Part shown: in pieces, positions 36,157-46,528 of the stretch
Numbering within the stretch: position 1 is the first letter of the stretch
How the letters are laid out: every line of letters starts with the position of its first letter
Origin: an uncultured Clostridium sp.
GTDB lineage: Bacteria > Bacillota > Clostridia > Lachnospirales > Lachnospiraceae
DNA: 64,000 bases
Direction: 5' to 3'
NCBI GenBank assembly: GCA_947644195.1
Contig: CANRZB010000003.1
Location: 1 to 64,000, forward strand
The notes under the pieces: generated by a model
The model's database searches: none
The model's input: the letters and a program-made list of their open reading frames with translations, nothing else
Told to the model about the DNA's origin: nothing
Made by a program: the position numbers and the translations under genes

Positions 36157-36849
36157 ATGAAGAAAGCTATTTTAGCTACGAAGGTCGGAATGACACAGAT
36201 CTTCAATGAAAACGGGGTATTAACTCCGGTTACTGTACTTCAGGCTGGTCCTTGCTATGTAACACAGGTCAAGACAGTCGATAACGATGGGTACAGTGCA
36301 GTGCAGGTAGGCTTTGTAGATAAGAAAGACAAAGTAATTACCAGGGATGCTGCAGGAAATAAGGAAGTAAAGAGAGCTCATGGTGTAAACAAGCCATTGC
36401 AGGGACATTTTGCAAAAGCAGGTGTATCCGGCAAGAGATATCTGAAAGAATTTAAGTTCGAGAACGCAGAGGAATATACGCTTGGTCAGGAGATCAAAGC
36501 AGATATCTTTGCAGCAGGAGACAAGATTGATGCGACTGGTACTACCAAGGGAAAAGGATTCCAGGGCGCTATCAAGAGACACGGTCTGCACAGAGGTCCG
36601 ATGGGACATGGTTCTAAGTTCCACAGACATGCGGGTTCCAACGGTGCTTGTTCCGATCCAAGCCGGGTATTCAAAGGGAAAAAGATGCCTGGTCAGATGG
36701 GTGGCGTACAGAGAACCATCCAGAATCTGGAAATTGTACGTGTGGATGCCGACAAGAATCTGATCCTGGTTAAGGGTGCGGTTCCTGGACCAAAGAAAGC
36801 ATGCATCGTGATTAAAGAAAGCGTTAAGTCTGCATCAAAGGCTGAATAA
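36157..36849 (+). CDS. rplC: 50S ribosomal protein L3
   Basis: 230 residues, slightly longer than the usual 205-215, with extra length in the loop [20 protein letters not shown] and the C-terminus. Conserved core present: [63 protein letters not shown]. Assembles early with 23S rRNA near the peptidyl-transferase centre. ATG after AGGAGG. Confidence 0.98.
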   Translation: MKKAILATKVGMTQIFNENGVLTPVTVLQAGPCYVTQVKTVDNDGYSAVQVGFVDKKDKVITRDAAGNKEVKRAHGVNKPLQGHFAKAGVSGKRYLKEFKFENAEEYTLGQEIKADIFAAGDKIDATGTTKGKGFQGAIKRHGLHRGPMGHGSKFHRHAGSNGACSDPSRVFKGKKMPGQMGGVQRTIQNLEIVRVDADKNLILVKGAVPGPKKACIVIKESVKSASKAE

Positions 36850-36878
36850 AGATTCTTTTGGAAAGGAGGAACACACAG

Positions 36879-37499
36879 ATGGCTAACGTATCTGTTTATA
36901 ATATGGAAGGCAGCGAAGTTGGTAAGTTGGATCTGAACGACAAAGTGTTTGCTGCAAATGTGAATGAACATTTAATGCATATGGCTGTAGTATTACAGTT
37001 GGCAAATAAGCGCCAGGGTACTCAGAAGGCAAAGACACGTTCTGAAGTACGCGGTGGTGGTAGAAAACCTTGGAGACAGAAAGGAACCGGTCATGCAAGA
37101 CAGGGATCAATCCGTGCTCCACAGTGGACAGGTGGTGGAGTAGTATTTGCTCCAACACCGAGAGATTATTCATTCAAGATGAATAAGAAAGAAAAAGCAG
37201 GCGCAATCCGCTCTGCACTGACTTCCAGAGTCAACGAGGAGAAATTCTTCGTATTAGATACTCTGAAGTTTGACGAGATCAAAACCAAGAAAATGGTGGG
37301 CGTTCTCGACGCATTAAAAGTAAATAAGGCATTGGTTGTACTGGACGGAGACAATGAAAATGTGGCTTTGTCAGCCAGAAACATTGAAGGTGTCCGTGCT
37401 GTACCGGTAAATGCGATTAATGTATATGACATCTTAAAGTATGATACCGTTGTTATCACAAAAGATGCTGTTTCCAAAATCGAGGAGGTGTATGCATAA
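36879..37499 (+). CDS. rplD: 50S ribosomal protein L4
   Basis: 206 residues; ATG 36879 has GGAGG 9 nt upstream (a longer frame from 36858 is not real). Conserved extended loop [20 protein letters not shown], then [17 protein letters not shown], which lines the exit tunnel. The stop overlaps the rplW start. In some bacteria L4 represses its own operon; whether it does here is unknown. Confidence 0.98.
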   Translation: MANVSVYNMEGSEVGKLDLNDKVFAANVNEHLMHMAVVLQLANKRQGTQKAKTRSEVRGGGRKPWRQKGTGHARQGSIRAPQWTGGGVVFAPTPRDYSFKMNKKEKAGAIRSALTSRVNEEKFFVLDTLKFDEIKTKKMVGVLDALKVNKALVVLDGDNENVALSARNIEGVRAVPVNAINVYDILKYDTVVITKDAVSKIEEVYA

Positions 37500-37798
37500 T
37501 GGCAGATTTGAAATATTATGACATCATTCAGAAGCCGGTCATCACAGAGAAATCTATGGAGGCAATGGGCGAGAAGAAATACACTTTCTTAGTGCATACA
37601 GATGCAACCAAGGGACAGATCAAAGAAGCAGTGGAGAAACTCTTTGAGGGAACCAAAGTTGCAAAAGTCAACACGATGAACCAGGAAGGGAAAACACGTC
37701 GCCGTGGAAGAACTTCTGGAAAGACGGCAAAGACAAAGAAAGCGATCGTGAAGTTGACGGAAGACTCTAAGGATATTGAAATCTTCGAAGGTCTGTAA
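37499..37798 (+). CDS. rplW: 50S ribosomal protein L23
   Basis: 99 residues, overlapping rplD by one base. Typical: [40 protein letters not shown] and the [20 protein letters not shown] loop. Sits at the tunnel exit, where trigger factor and SRP dock. Confidence 0.98.
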   Translation: MADLKYYDIIQKPVITEKSMEAMGEKKYTFLVHTDATKGQIKEAVEKLFEGTKVAKVNTMNQEGKTRRRGRTSGKTAKTKKAIVKLTEDSKDIEIFEGL

Positions 37799-37882
37799 GA
37801 GTTAAATTTTTACTAGCACAAAAATACGCCGTGTGGAAAACCTATCACACGGATGTTGTAAATAAGGAAAGGAGACAACGTC

Positions 37883-38728
37883 ATGGGAATTAAAACATTT
37901 AACCCATACACACCGTCCAGAAGACAAATGTCGGTACTTGACAAGGCGGAGATCACGGCAGATAAGCCGGAGAAGTCCTTGACCGTACCATTGCAGAAAA
38001 GGGCTGGACGTAATGCCCAGGGTAAGATCACGGTAAGGCATCGTGGCGGTGGATCAAGAAGAAAATATAGAATTATTGATTTCAAGAGAAATAAAGATGG
38101 TATTCCGGCTACCGTAAAAACCATCGAATATGATCCAAACAGAACTGCTAATATTGCTCTGCTCGCATATGCAGATGGTGAGAAGAGATATATCCTGGCT
38201 CCAGAGGGATTGCAGGTTGGACAGAAAGTTATCAATGGTGCAGATGCTGAAATTGCAGTAGGTAACTGCCTGCCATTAGAAAATATTCCGGTAGGTACTC
38301 AGGTACACAACATTGAGTTGCATCCGGGCAAGGGCGGCCAGATGGTTCGTTCTGCTGGTAACAGCGCACAGCTGATGGCAAAGGAAGGTAAGTATGCAAC
38401 GCTTCGTCTGCCATCTGGTGAGATGAGAATGGTTCCGATTGTCTGCCGTGCAACGATTGGCGTGATCGGAAACGGCGAGCATGCACTGGTCAATATTGGT
38501 AAGGCTGGCCGTAAGCGTAACATGGGTATTCGTCCTACGGTTCGTGGTTCCGTTATGAACCCGAATGACCATCCACATGGTGGTGGTGAAGGTAAGACAG
38601 GAATTGGACGTCCAGGTCCATGTACTCCTTGGGGTAAACCTGCTCTTGGCTTAAAGACCCGTAAGAAGAATAAGCAGTCTAATAAGATGATTATTAGAAG
38701 AAGAGACGGTAAGGCGTTAGCAAAATAA
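37883..38728 (+). CDS. rplB: 50S ribosomal protein L2
   Basis: 281 residues, ATG after AAAGGAG. Conserved: [37 protein letters not shown], the GHRGPGSKAG-like core [19 protein letters not shown] and the peptidyl-transferase-associated region [20 protein letters not shown]. Its last codons (ALAK-stop) are the first unit of a 63-bp tandem repeat running into the spacer, so the 3' end of the gene has been duplicated downstream. Confidence 0.98.
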   Translation: MGIKTFNPYTPSRRQMSVLDKAEITADKPEKSLTVPLQKRAGRNAQGKITVRHRGGGSRRKYRIIDFKRNKDGIPATVKTIEYDPNRTANIALLAYADGEKRYILAPEGLQVGQKVINGADAEIAVGNCLPLENIPVGTQVHNIELHPGKGGQMVRSAGNSAQLMAKEGKYATLRLPSGEMRMVPIVCRATIGVIGNGEHALVNIGKAGRKRNMGIRPTVRGSVMNPNDHPHGGGEGKTGIGRPGPCTPWGKPALGLKTRKKNKQSNKMIIRRRDGKALAK

Positions 38729-38860
38729 ATGCTAAGCCTGGCGTTAGCCAAGTAAAAAAGCACTTGTCTAAGCTTGACGTTAGCAAAATAAATGCTAAAC
38801 CTGGCGTTAGCCAAGTAAAAGGCACATGTCTGAACTTGGTATTAGCCAAATAACTAAGCA
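38713..38860 (+). repeat. 63-bp tandem repeat growing out of the rplB 3' end
   Basis: Units start at 38713, 38776 and (partial) 38838. Each full unit contains two related half-units beginning G(G/A)CGTTAGCAAAATAA and GGCGTTAGCCAAGTAA. The first half-unit is the rplB terminus including its TAA stop. Copies differ by a few bases. Confidence 0.85.
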
Positions 38861-38909
38861 AGATGGCAGCGAAGCTGTGTCTGGCATTGGTGTAATCATA
38901 CGAAACATA

Positions 38910-38943
38910 CTTCTAAGTTTTACGCAAGACGGGGACTTAGAAG
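38910..38943 (+). repeat. Intergenic hairpin, copy 1 of the TTCTAAG family
   Basis: CTTCTAAGT (38910-38918) pairs with ACTTAGAAG (38935-38943). Related hairpins occur after rpsS. The 38729-39061 gap otherwise contains the tandem repeat and no gene. Confidence 0.6.
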
Positions 38944-39061
38944 TACCAAAGTTTCGTTTCGAGAGAATATAGTGATCAGGATGTTGTAATACGATGTTCT
39001 GTCACAGATCGTAATTCAAAAGGTTGTAAAGTCGGTTTATGCCGGCAGAATGGAGGATACA

Positions 39062-39337
39062 ATGGCACGTTCATTAAAGAAAGGACCTTTCGCTGACAAA
39101 AGCCTCTTAAAGAAGGTAGATGCTCAGGTAGCATCCGGCGACAAGCAGGTAATCAAAACATGGTCTCGTCGCTCCACTATTTTCCCATCCTTTGTTGGTC
39201 TGACATTTGCAGTGCATGATGGAAGAAAACATGTACCTGTCTATGTAACCGAGGATATGGTAGGGCATAAGTTAGGCGAGTTCGTTGCAACCAGAACCTA
39301 TAGAGGTCATGGTAAAGACGAGAAGAAAGGTCGCTAA
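39062..39337 (+). CDS. rpsS: 30S ribosomal protein S19
   Basis: 91 residues; ATG 39062 follows [65 protein letters not shown] are canonical. Binds 16S rRNA in the 30S head. Long spacers on both sides (333 and 306 nt) are unusual for this operon. Confidence 0.98.
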   Translation: MARSLKKGPFADKSLLKKVDAQVASGDKQVIKTWSRRSTIFPSFVGLTFAVHDGRKHVPVYVTEDMVGHKLGEFVATRTYRGHGKDEKKGR

Positions 39338-39355
39338 GAGCAGCAAGAAAAGAAA

Positions 39356-39440
39356 TTCTAAGCCATTGTAAAACAATGACTAAGAATTACTGCACTTCTT
39401 GCAAGTATTTCTAAGTTGTGATAAAACAACAACTAAGAAA
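39356..39440 (+). repeat. Two TTCTAAG-family hairpins between rpsS and rplV
   Basis: 39356-39386 (TTCTAAGCCATTGT / ACAATGACTAAGAA) and 39408-39440 (TTTCTAAGTTGT / ACAACAACTAAGAAA) are imperfect hairpins sharing outer arms and a CACTACACTT / TACTGCACTT tail, so they look like diverged direct copies. The remaining 39441-39643 spacer has no gene. Confidence 0.6.
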
Positions 39441-39643
39441 CACTACACTTGCTCTGGAAAAAACGCAGAACCAGCGTTTTCTGTGACTAAAAAATGAACC
39501 GCCCGGTACGGTGGAACGTTTTGTGGAAATGACAATGGCAGCGGAGACTGCAACAGTAAGAGAATGATACGTCTGCGTTAGGCAGGCTGGTGATTCTAGC
39601 TTACGATAACAATGATACAGAGATTTGAAAGGAGGCTTCATTC

Positions 39644-40033
39644 ATGGCAAAGGGACATAGATCTCAAATAAAGAGAGAGAGAAATGAGAACCAGAGAGAC
39701 ACCAGACCTTCTGCAAAGTTATCTTATGCAAGAGTATCGGTTCAGAAGGCTTGTTATGTGTTAGATGCCATCAGAGGCAAAGATGTGGAGACAGCAATCG
39801 GTATTTTATCTTACAATCCGAGAACTGCTTCCAGCATTATTTTGAAATTATTACAGTCTGCAATTGCAAATGCTGAGAACAACAACGGTATGAATCCGGC
39901 GGATTTATATATCGAAGAGTGTTTTGCAAATAAAGGACCGACAATGAAGAGAATCAGACCGAGAGCGCAGGGCAGGGCATACCGCATCGAGAAGAGAATG
40001 AGTCACATCACGATCATTTTGAACGAGCGTTAA
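39644..40033 (+). CDS. rplV: 50S ribosomal protein L22
   Basis: 129 residues, ATG after AAAGGAGG. Typical core: SAKLSYARVSVQKACYVLDA, TASSIILKLLQSAIANAENN, and the tunnel-lining loop RIRPRAQGRAYRIEKRMSHI. The N-terminal 15 residues (GHRSQIKRERNENQRDTRP) form a basic extension common in Clostridia. Confidence 0.98.
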   Translation: MAKGHRSQIKRERNENQRDTRPSAKLSYARVSVQKACYVLDAIRGKDVETAIGILSYNPRTASSIILKLLQSAIANAENNNGMNPADLYIEECFANKGPTMKRIRPRAQGRAYRIEKRMSHITIILNER

Positions 40034-40062
40034 GACAGTCTGGTTTATGAAAGGAGATTAAA

Positions 40063-40731
40063 ATGGGACAGAAAGTTAATCCTCATGGTTTAAGAGTCGG
40101 CGTGATCAAAGACTGGGATTCTAATTGGTTTGCAGAGGATAAATTTGCAGATTACCTTGTAGAAGATTACAAGATCAGGGAATTCGTAAAGAAAAAATTA
40201 TACAGCGCCGGAATTTCAAAGATTGAGATTGAGAGACCTACGGACAAGGTTAGAGTGATCATTCACACAGCAAAGCCTGGTTTCGTAATTGGTAAGGGCG
40301 GTGCTGAGATTGAGAACTTAAAGAAAGAGTTATTGAAAGTTCTGGATCGCAAAGTAGCCTTAGACATCAAGATCATGGACATCAAGAATCCGGATAAGCA
40401 TGCTCAGTTGGTTGCTGAGAATATTGCAGGACAGTTAGAGAACCGTATTTCTTTCCGCCGTGCCATGAAATCTGCTATGGGCAGAACCTTAAAGACGGGT
40501 GCGAAAGGAATCAAGGCTTCTTGTTCAGGACGATTAGGTGGTGCTGATATGGCACGTACAGAGTTCTATAGTGAAGGAACTATTCCACTTCAGACCCTGC
40601 GCGCAGACATTGACTATGGATTCGCAGAGGCTGACACAACTTATGGTAAGGTTGGTGTAAAGGTATGGATCTACAATGGTGAAGTACTTCCCGCCAAGAG
40701 CAATGCCAAAAAGGAAGGGAGCGATAAATAA
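40063..40731 (+). CDS. rpsC: 30S ribosomal protein S3
   Basis: 222 residues. [20 protein letters not shown], the KH-domain loop [20 protein letters not shown], and [20 protein letters not shown] are canonical. Forms part of the mRNA entry channel. The stop codon overlaps the rplP start. Confidence 0.98.
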   Translation: MGQKVNPHGLRVGVIKDWDSNWFAEDKFADYLVEDYKIREFVKKKLYSAGISKIEIERPTDKVRVIIHTAKPGFVIGKGGAEIENLKKELLKVLDRKVALDIKIMDIKNPDKHAQLVAENIAGQLENRISFRRAMKSAMGRTLKTGAKGIKASCSGRLGGADMARTEFYSEGTIPLQTLRADIDYGFAEADTTYGKVGVKVWIYNGEVLPAKSNAKKEGSDK

Positions 40732-41168
40732 TGTTAATGCCAAAGAGAGTAAAGCATCGTAAGCAGTTCCGTGGTAGAATGACAGGTAAAGCGCTCAGAG
40801 GAAATAAAATCACATACGGTGAGTATGGTATTGTTGCTTTAGAGCCAGCATGGATCAAGTCAAATCAGATCGAAGCAGCCCGTATTGCGATGACTCGTTA
40901 TATTAAACGTGGTGGTAAGGTATGGATTAAGATATTCCCGGATAAGCCGGTTACCAAGACTCCTGCCGAGACTCGAATGGGTAAAGGTAAAGGTGCTCTG
41001 GAATACTGGGTAGCAGTTGTAAAACCGGGTCGTGTAATGTTCGAGATTTCAGGTGTATCCGAAGAGGTAGCCAGAGAAGCGCTTCGTTTAGCGACACATA
41101 AGTTGCCGATCAAGTGTAAGGTGGTATCTCGCGCAGACTTAGAAGGAGGTGCGGGCAGTGAAGAGTAA
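40731..41168 (+). CDS. rplP: 50S ribosomal protein L16
   Basis: 145 residues, start overlapping rpsC by one base. [60 protein letters not shown] are canonical. Contacts the tRNA acceptor arm region. Its end overlaps rpmC by 11 nt. Confidence 0.98.
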   Translation: MLMPKRVKHRKQFRGRMTGKALRGNKITYGEYGIVALEPAWIKSNQIEAARIAMTRYIKRGGKVWIKIFPDKPVTKTPAETRMGKGKGALEYWVAVVKPGRVMFEISGVSEEVAREALRLATHKLPIKCKVVSRADLEGGAGSEE

Positions 41169-41355
41169 GCAGTTATTAGAAGAATTAAGAACCAAATCTG
41201 TTGCAGAGCTGAACGAGGATTTAGTGGCAGCAAAGAAGGAACTCTTCAATCTGAGATTCCAGAATGCAACAAATCAGCTGGACAATACCAGCCGGATCAA
41301 AGAGGTAAAGAAGAATATTGCCAGAATTCAGACAGTGCTCGCAGCACAGGACTAA
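41158..41355 (+). CDS. rpmC: 50S ribosomal protein L29
   Basis: 65 residues from GTG 41158, which has AAGGAGG 8 nt upstream; an in-frame GTG at 41149 lies inside that site and is rejected. [40 protein letters not shown] are typical. Overlaps rplP. Confidence 0.96.
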   Translation: MKSKQLLEELRTKSVAELNEDLVAAKKELFNLRFQNATNQLDNTSRIKEVKKNIARIQTVLAAQD

Positions 41356-41397
41356 CCAAAGGTATTCGTTAGTATGACGAAAGGAGGACTTTAAGTC

Positions 41398-41652
41398 GTG
41401 GAGAGAAATCTTAGAAAGACTCGTGTAGGTAAAGTAGTTAGTGATAAAATGGATAAGACAATCGTTGTTGCAGTCGTAGATAATGTTAAGCATCCACTTT
41501 ACGGCAAGATCATCAAGAGAACTTATAAATTAAAAGCTCATGATGAAGAAAACACATGCAAGATTGGTGATAGAGTAAGAGTAATGGAAACAAGACCGTT
41601 ATCCAAGGATAAGAGATGGAGACTTGTTGAAGTTATTGAGAGAGCGAAATAA
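41398..41652 (+). CDS. rpsQ: 30S ribosomal protein S17
   Basis: 84 residues with a GTG start after AAAGGAGG. Conserved OB-fold: [60 protein letters not shown]. Confidence 0.97.
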   Translation: MERNLRKTRVGKVVSDKMDKTIVVAVVDNVKHPLYGKIIKRTYKLKAHDEENTCKIGDRVRVMETRPLSKDKRWRLVEVIERAK

Positions 41653-41769
41653 TTTTCTGGAAGTTACGGAGTTAAGAGTGACAATGCTTTCACTCTGCAG
41701 GTTTGTGTCTGCACTGCGACACAGACGTTGCGAGATGCACAAATTGCAGTGCAGAAATGAGGAGAAATC

Positions 41770-42138
41770 ATGGTACAGCAGGAATCAAGACTGAAAGTAG
41801 CTGATAATACAGGTGCTAAAGAACTTCTTTGTATCAGAGTTATGGGTGGTTCCACCAGAAGATATGCAAGTATCGGAGATATCATCGTCGCTTCTGTTAA
41901 AGATGCAACACCAGGCGGTGTTGTAAAAAAAGGTGATGTGGTAAAGGCGGTTGTTGTTCGTACGGTAAAGAGTATCCGCCGTCCGGATGGATCATATATC
42001 AAATTCGATGAAAATGCAGCAGTGATCATTCGTGAAGACAAGACACCGAGAGGTACCCGTATCTTTGGACCAGTCGCTAGAGAGTTAAGAGACAAACAGT
42101 TTATGAAAATTGTCTCCTTAGCACCAGAAGTATTATAA
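41770..42138 (+). CDS. rplN: 50S ribosomal protein L14
   Basis: 122 residues, exactly the family length. [80 protein letters not shown] are canonical. Confidence 0.98.
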   Translation: MVQQESRLKVADNTGAKELLCIRVMGGSTRRYASIGDIIVASVKDATPGGVVKKGDVVKAVVVRTVKSIRRPDGSYIKFDENAAVIIREDKTPRGTRIFGPVARELRDKQFMKIVSLAPEVL

Positions 42139-42151
42139 GGAGGTGTAAGTC

Positions 42152-42457
42152 GTGGCAACAAGTAAGATTAAGAAAGGTGATACCGTTCGTGTCATCACCG
42201 GTAAAGATAAAGGCAGAGAGGGCAAGGTAACGGCTTGTAAGGATGGTAAGGTTACGATTGAAGGAATCAATCAGGTTACGAAGCATACAAAACCGAGCCA
42301 GGCAAATCCAAATGGCGGTATCGTACAGCAGTCTGCCCCAATTGATGTTTCAAACGTAATGTACGTAAGTAAAGGAAAAGCTTCCCGTGTTGGTTTTGAG
42401 ATGAAGGATGGCAAGAAGGTTCGTGTTGCAAAGGCAACAGGAGAAGTGATCGACTAA
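42152..42457 (+). CDS. rplX: 50S ribosomal protein L24
   Basis: 101 residues with a GTG start after AAGGAGG. The KOW motif is [40 protein letters not shown] follows. An early assembly-initiating protein of the large subunit. Confidence 0.97.
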   Translation: MATSKIKKGDTVRVITGKDKGREGKVTACKDGKVTIEGINQVTKHTKPSQANPNGGIVQQSAPIDVSNVMYVSKGKASRVGFEMKDGKKVRVAKATGEVID

Positions 42458-42479
42458 GTTCAGAAAGGAGGCAGTGACG

Positions 42480-43019
42480 GTGACTCGCTTAAAAGAGACT
42501 TATCTTAACGAAATCGTTGATGCAATGGCCAAAAAGTTTGGTTATAAAAACAAAATGCAGGTGCCTAAGATTGAGAAGATCGTAATCAATATGGGTGTCG
42601 GCGAAGCAAAAGAGAACTCTAAGGTTCTTGATGCTGCAATATCTGATCTGGAGATTATTACCGGTCAGAAACCGATTGTAACAAAAGCAAAGAATTCTAT
42701 CGCTAACTTTAAGTTAAGAGAGGGTATGCCTATCGGATGTAAGGTAACCTTGAGAGGCGATAAGATGTATGAATTTTTAGATCGTCTTGTAAACTTAGCA
42801 TTACCTCGAGTACGTGACTTCCGTGGTGTCAGCCCGGATTCCTTTGATGGCAGAGGTAACTATGCACTTGGAATCAAGGAGCAGTTAATCTTCCCTGAGA
42901 TCGAGTATGATAAGGTAGACAAAGTCAGAGGTATGGATGTAATCGTGGTTACAACAGCAGAATCTGACGAAGAAGCTCGTGAATTATTAACACAGTTCGG
43001 CATGCCGTTCAAGAAATAA
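42480..43019 (+). CDS. rplE: 50S ribosomal protein L5
   Basis: 179 residues. GTG 42480 is the start: AAAGGAGG lies 8 nt upstream, while the in-frame GTG at 42474 is only 2 nt from it. [28 protein letters not shown]-like [36 protein letters not shown] are typical. Binds 5S rRNA. Confidence 0.97.
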   Translation: MTRLKETYLNEIVDAMAKKFGYKNKMQVPKIEKIVINMGVGEAKENSKVLDAAISDLEIITGQKPIVTKAKNSIANFKLREGMPIGCKVTLRGDKMYEFLDRLVNLALPRVRDFRGVSPDSFDGRGNYALGIKEQLIFPEIEYDKVDKVRGMDVIVVTTAESDEEARELLTQFGMPFKK

Positions 43020-43031
43020 GGAGGGAATATC

Positions 43032-43217
43032 ATGGCTAAGACTTCGATGAAAGTGAAGCAGCAGCGCAAAGCAAAATTCTCCACAAGAGAATACAGCCGT
43101 TGCAGAATTTGTGGTCGTCCACATGCTTATTTGAGAAAATACGGAATTTGCAGAATCTGCTTCCGTGAATTAGCTTATAAAGGACAGATTCCAGGCGTGA
43201 AGAAAGCAAGCTGGTAA
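43032..43217 (+). CDS. rpsN: 30S ribosomal protein S14, zinc-binding type
   Basis: 61 residues, the short C+ type. The four zinc cysteines are present as CRIC-x12-CRIC (residues 24-43). [20 protein letters not shown] and [18 protein letters not shown] flank them. Confidence 0.98.
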   Translation: MAKTSMKVKQQRKAKFSTREYSRCRICGRPHAYLRKYGICRICFRELAYKGQIPGVKKASW

Positions 43218-43231
43218 GGAGGTAAAACAAG

Positions 43232-43633
43232 ATGATGACGAGCGATCCTATTGCAGATATGCTTACAAGAATCCGCAATGCGAATACAGCAAAGCATGAT
43301 ACAGTAGATGTACCTGCTTCTAAGATGAAAGTTTCTATCGCAGAAATTCTCTTAAAAGAAGGTTACATTAAGAAATTCGATATGGTTGATGTGGACGGGA
43401 TCAAAATGATCCATATCACATTGAAATACGGCGCAGATAAAAAAGAGAAGATTATCACAGGCTTAAAGAGAATCTCCAAGCCGGGTCTTCGTGTCTACGC
43501 AGGCAAGGATGAGCTTCCTAAGGTATTGGGAGGACTGGGCATTGCAATCATTTCTACCAATAAGGGTGTTATGACTGACAAAGAAGCCAGAAAAGAAAAT
43601 GTTGGCGGTGAGGTACTTGCATTTGTTTGGTAA
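43232..43633 (+). CDS. rpsH: 30S ribosomal protein S8
   Basis: 133 residues; two adjacent ATG codons at the start after [67 protein letters not shown] are canonical. In other bacteria S8 is the translational repressor of the spc operon. Confidence 0.98.
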   Translation: MMTSDPIADMLTRIRNANTAKHDTVDVPASKMKVSIAEILLKEGYIKKFDMVDVDGIKMIHITLKYGADKKEKIITGLKRISKPGLRVYAGKDELPKVLGGLGIAIISTNKGVMTDKEARKENVGGEVLAFVW

Positions 43634-43733
43634 TCAGACAGATTTGATCTGGTAAGAACCGGATAGAGTACACACTATAGCAGGGAGATCCTGGTGGGAT
43701 TTTTCCCGGAATAAATATATGGAGGTGCACGGC

Positions 43734-44276
43734 ATGTCACGAATTGGAAAAATGCCTATCGCGGTACCGGCAGGCGTAACTGTCGATATTGCAGAAAATA
43801 ATAAAGTGACTGTAAAGGGACCGAAGGGAACACTGGAAAGAGTGTTGCCGGCAGAGATGACAATTCAGAAAGAGGGCGAGGAGATCGTTGTTTCCCGTCC
43901 GAACGACTTAAAGAAAATGAAATCACTGCATGGTCTGACAAGAACTCTGATCTACAACATGGTTGTTGGTGTGACAGAGGGTTATGAGAAGAAGCTCGAG
44001 GTAAACGGTGTTGGTTACAGAGCGCAGAAGCAAGGCAAGAAATTGACTCTGTCTCTGGGATATTCCCATCCGGTTGAGATGGAAGATCCGGAAGGAATCG
44101 AGGTAACGGTCGATGGCCAGAATGTCATTATCGTAAAGGGAATCGACAAGGAAAAGGTTGGACAGTACGCAGCCGAGATCAGAGAGAAGAGAGCTCCGGA
44201 GCCATATAAGGGCAAAGGTATCAAGTATGCTGATGAGGTAATCAGGCGTAAGGTTGGTAAGACCGGTAAGAAATAG
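43734..44276 (+). CDS. rplF: 50S ribosomal protein L6
   Basis: 180 residues; ATG 43734 has GGAGG 8 nt upstream (the frame from 43719 starts at the Shine-Dalgarno itself). [40 protein letters not shown], and the signature [19 protein letters not shown] are canonical. Confidence 0.98.
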   Translation: MSRIGKMPIAVPAGVTVDIAENNKVTVKGPKGTLERVLPAEMTIQKEGEEIVVSRPNDLKKMKSLHGLTRTLIYNMVVGVTEGYEKKLEVNGVGYRAQKQGKKLTLSLGYSHPVEMEDPEGIEVTVDGQNVIIVKGIDKEKVGQYAAEIREKRAPEPYKGKGIKYADEVIRRKVGKTGKK

Positions 44277-44361
44277 TCGTAACGGATAACCATGGATCAT
44301 GAGATCCGCTATCCCGAAGACAGGTAAACAAGCAATTATATGAATAAAGGAGTGAAATACG

Positions 44362-44730
44362 ATGATTAAAAAGCAGTCAAGAAGTGAAGTTCGTGTGAAG
44401 AAACACATGAAAGTCCGTAATCGTCTTTCTGGTACATCCGAGAGACCACGTTTAGCTGTATTTAGAAGTAATAATCATATGTACGCTCAGATCATTGACG
44501 ATACAGTCGGCAATACCTTGGTTTCCGCTTCCACTCTTCAGCAGGATGTAAAGGAAGGTTTAGAGAAAACAAACAATGTAGAAGCAGCAGGCAAGCTGGG
44601 CGAGGTCATCGCCAAGAAAGCATTGGATAAGGGTATCAAGACCGTAGTCTTTGACCGTGGCGGTTTTATTTATCAGGGTAAGGTTAAGGCTTTAGCAGAA
44701 GCAGCTAGAGAAGCAGGATTAGAATTTTAG
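44362..44730 (+). CDS. rplR: 50S ribosomal protein L18
   Basis: 122 residues. [60 protein letters not shown] are canonical. Binds 5S rRNA together with L5. Confidence 0.98.
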   Translation: MIKKQSRSEVRVKKHMKVRNRLSGTSERPRLAVFRSNNHMYAQIIDDTVGNTLVSASTLQQDVKEGLEKTNNVEAAGKLGEVIAKKALDKGIKTVVFDRGGFIYQGKVKALAEAAREAGLEF

Positions 44731-44741
44731 GAGGAAGTCAC

Positions 44742-45251
44742 ATGAAACGTACAATTATTGACGCCAGCCAGTTAGAGCTGGAAGATAATGTAGTAACGAT
44801 CAAGCGTGTAACCAAGGTAGTAAAAGGTGGACGTAATATGAGATTTACTGCATTAGTAGTAGTCGGCGATATGAACGGACATGTTGGTGTCGGCCTTGGA
44901 AAAGCTACCGAGATCCCTGAGGCAATCCGTAAGGGCAAGGAAGAGGCTACCAAGAAATTAATCGAAGTTCCTATCGACGAGAATGGTAGTGTGCCACATG
45001 ATTTGACAGGTGATTTTGGCAGTGCATCCGTACTGATCAAGAGAGCACCGGAAGGTACTGGTATCATCGCCGGTGGTCCGGCACGTGCCGTACTGGAGTT
45101 GGCAGGATATAAGAATATCCGTACGAAGTCTCTGGGCTCCAACAACAAAAAGAACGTTGTTTTGGCTGCACTGGAGGGCTTAAAGAATCTGAAGACACCG
45201 GAAGAGGTTGCCAGAGCTCGTGGTCTCTCCGTAGAAGAGATTTTGGGTTAA
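44742..45251 (+). CDS. rpsE: 30S ribosomal protein S5
   Basis: 169 residues, ATG after AGGAGG. Double-stranded-RNA-binding N-terminal part ([40 protein letters not shown]) and C-terminal ribosomal fold ([20 protein letters not shown]). Confidence 0.98.
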   Translation: MKRTIIDASQLELEDNVVTIKRVTKVVKGGRNMRFTALVVVGDMNGHVGVGLGKATEIPEAIRKGKEEATKKLIEVPIDENGSVPHDLTGDFGSASVLIKRAPEGTGIIAGGPARAVLELAGYKNIRTKSLGSNNKKNVVLAALEGLKNLKTPEEVARARGLSVEEILG

Positions 45252-45272
45252 TCGCAGAAGTGAGGTGTAATT

Positions 45273-45455
45273 ATGGCAGATAAAGTTAGAGTAACATTGG
45301 TAAAGTCTACGATCGGTGCTATCCCGAAGCAACGCGCAACCGTAGAGGCTATGGGGTTGAGAAAGATCGGCAAGACGGTGGAATTGCCAAACAATGATGC
45401 CACAAAGGGCATGATTTGGCATGTAAGACACTTGGTTAAAGTAGAGGAAGTTTAA
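45273..45455 (+). CDS. rpmD: 50S ribosomal protein L30
   Basis: 60 residues. VRVTLVKSTIGAIPKQRATV, MGLRKIGKTVELPNNDATKG are canonical. It should be followed by rplO and secY; instead a hairpin and about 16.6 kb of accessory genes come next, so the ribosomal transcript now probably ends here. Confidence 0.97.
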   Translation: MADKVRVTLVKSTIGAIPKQRATVEAMGLRKIGKTVELPNNDATKGMIWHVRHLVKVEEV

Positions 45456-45473
45456 TAATAGTTTTATTCAACA

Positions 45474-45508
45474 GCCAAATGATTCAATAGCTTTTTGAAT
45501 CATTTGGC
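45474..45508 (+). terminator. Hairpin ending the spc operon after rpmD
   Basis: Perfect 13-bp stem, GCCAAATGATTCA (45474-45486) with TGAATCATTTGGC (45496-45508), followed by a short TTATTA. Confidence 0.65.
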
Positions 45509-45530
45509 TTATTAAAAGAGTAAGGAAAAG

Positions 45531-45926
45531 ATGAAGAAATTAAGAGAAATAATTTTTATTGTATTATGTTTTGTTATGTTGACAGGGACATGTCATGTTT
45601 GTGCAAAAGCGGGAAGTTATTCTGGAACATATTCTATGAAAGCAGGTTTATATTGCAAAAGAACGATCGATATAAAGTCTAAACTGACAGTGACGGTTAC
45701 ACCAAATTCATATAAAGATGGAACAAGTGGAGTTAAGTTGACGGTCTGGACGGCAAAAAAGAATTTTTTGGGTAACTGGACACCAGGTACAGAAGTTTGT
45801 TCTGGGCCATCAACTTCTCAGTTTACAAAAACATGGAAACATAAAGGAAAGATTCAAGGCTTGTATTTTATGAATCCTACACATCAGGATGTTTGGAAAG
45901 GTACATTTAAATTATCATGGGATTAG
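45531..45926 (+). CDS. Small exported protein, possibly the product of an ABC-linked peptide locus
   Basis: 131 residues, ATG with AAGGAAAAG upstream. A signal peptide (residues 1-26, LREIIFIVLCFVMLTGTCHV, cleavage near CAKAG) precedes a beta-rich, aromatic mature part of about 105 residues (YSGTYSMKAGLYCKRTIDIK, LTVWTAKKNFLGNWTPGTE, TWKHKGKIQGLYFMNPTHQD). Two mature cysteines could pair. I recognise no family. It heads a tight run of VanZ-like, membrane, FtsX-like and ABC-ATPase genes, a layout seen in bacteriocin or antimicrobial-peptide export/immunity loci. That role is inference. Confidence 0.7.
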   Translation: MKKLREIIFIVLCFVMLTGTCHVCAKAGSYSGTYSMKAGLYCKRTIDIKSKLTVTVTPNSYKDGTSGVKLTVWTAKKNFLGNWTPGTEVCSGPSTSQFTKTWKHKGKIQGLYFMNPTHQDVWKGTFKLSWD

Positions 45927-45943
45927 AAAGATAGGGGTTTGAG

Positions 45944-46528
45944 ATGGTTATTATTGATTTAGATACAATAGATTTCATGATTGTTTTTTTAAGTATTTGT
46001 ATTGCGTTATATGTGATAAAACGGAAATTCTTTTCAAGTAAAACGAAATTTTGGGTTTGCATTGCATTTGTATTTTATCTCTTAAGCATTGTTGAATATG
46101 TTATTTTTCCAATTTTTATATTTAAAGGAGATTCATTAAAAGAGATATATGGAGGAGCAGATTTTGGGATAAATTCATTTATTCAATTAATTCCTGGGAA
46201 AACTATAATGGAATATTTACAAAGTGGGAACATATATCAAATACTTGGGAATATTATTTTGTTAATTCCATTTGTACTATTTATGTTTATTTTTTTACAA
46301 GAAAAGAAACCGCTTTATATTGTTTTAGTGGGATCGATTATTTCTGCCTTGATTGAATTATTTCAATTAACAGTTGACTTATTAACAAAATATCCAAATA
46401 GGATTTGTGATGTTGATGACTTAATTTTGAATATAAGCGGTGTAATATTGGCTACAGTAATTTTTCATTTTCTTAAACGAGTAAAAGGAATCCAGAATAT
46501 ATATTATAAGTATGCAAAAATTAATTAG
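45944..46528 (+). CDS. VanZ-like membrane protein
   Basis: 194 residues, five predicted membrane segments. VanZ-family marks are present: INSFIQLIPGKTIMEYL, the helix LGNIILLIPFVLFMFIF, ALIELFQLTVDLLTKYPN and the conserved RICDVDDLILNISGVIL. VanZ proteins lower susceptibility to some cell-wall-targeting antibiotics and peptides by an unclear mechanism. Here it starts 17 nt after the exported-protein gene and overlaps the next gene by 17 nt, so it may provide self-protection within this operon. Confidence 0.85.
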   Translation: MVIIDLDTIDFMIVFLSICIALYVIKRKFFSSKTKFWVCIAFVFYLLSIVEYVIFPIFIFKGDSLKEIYGGADFGINSFIQLIPGKTIMEYLQSGNIYQILGNIILLIPFVLFMFIFLQEKKPLYIVLVGSIISALIELFQLTVDLLTKYPNRICDVDDLILNISGVILATVIFHFLKRVKGIQNIYYKYAKIN

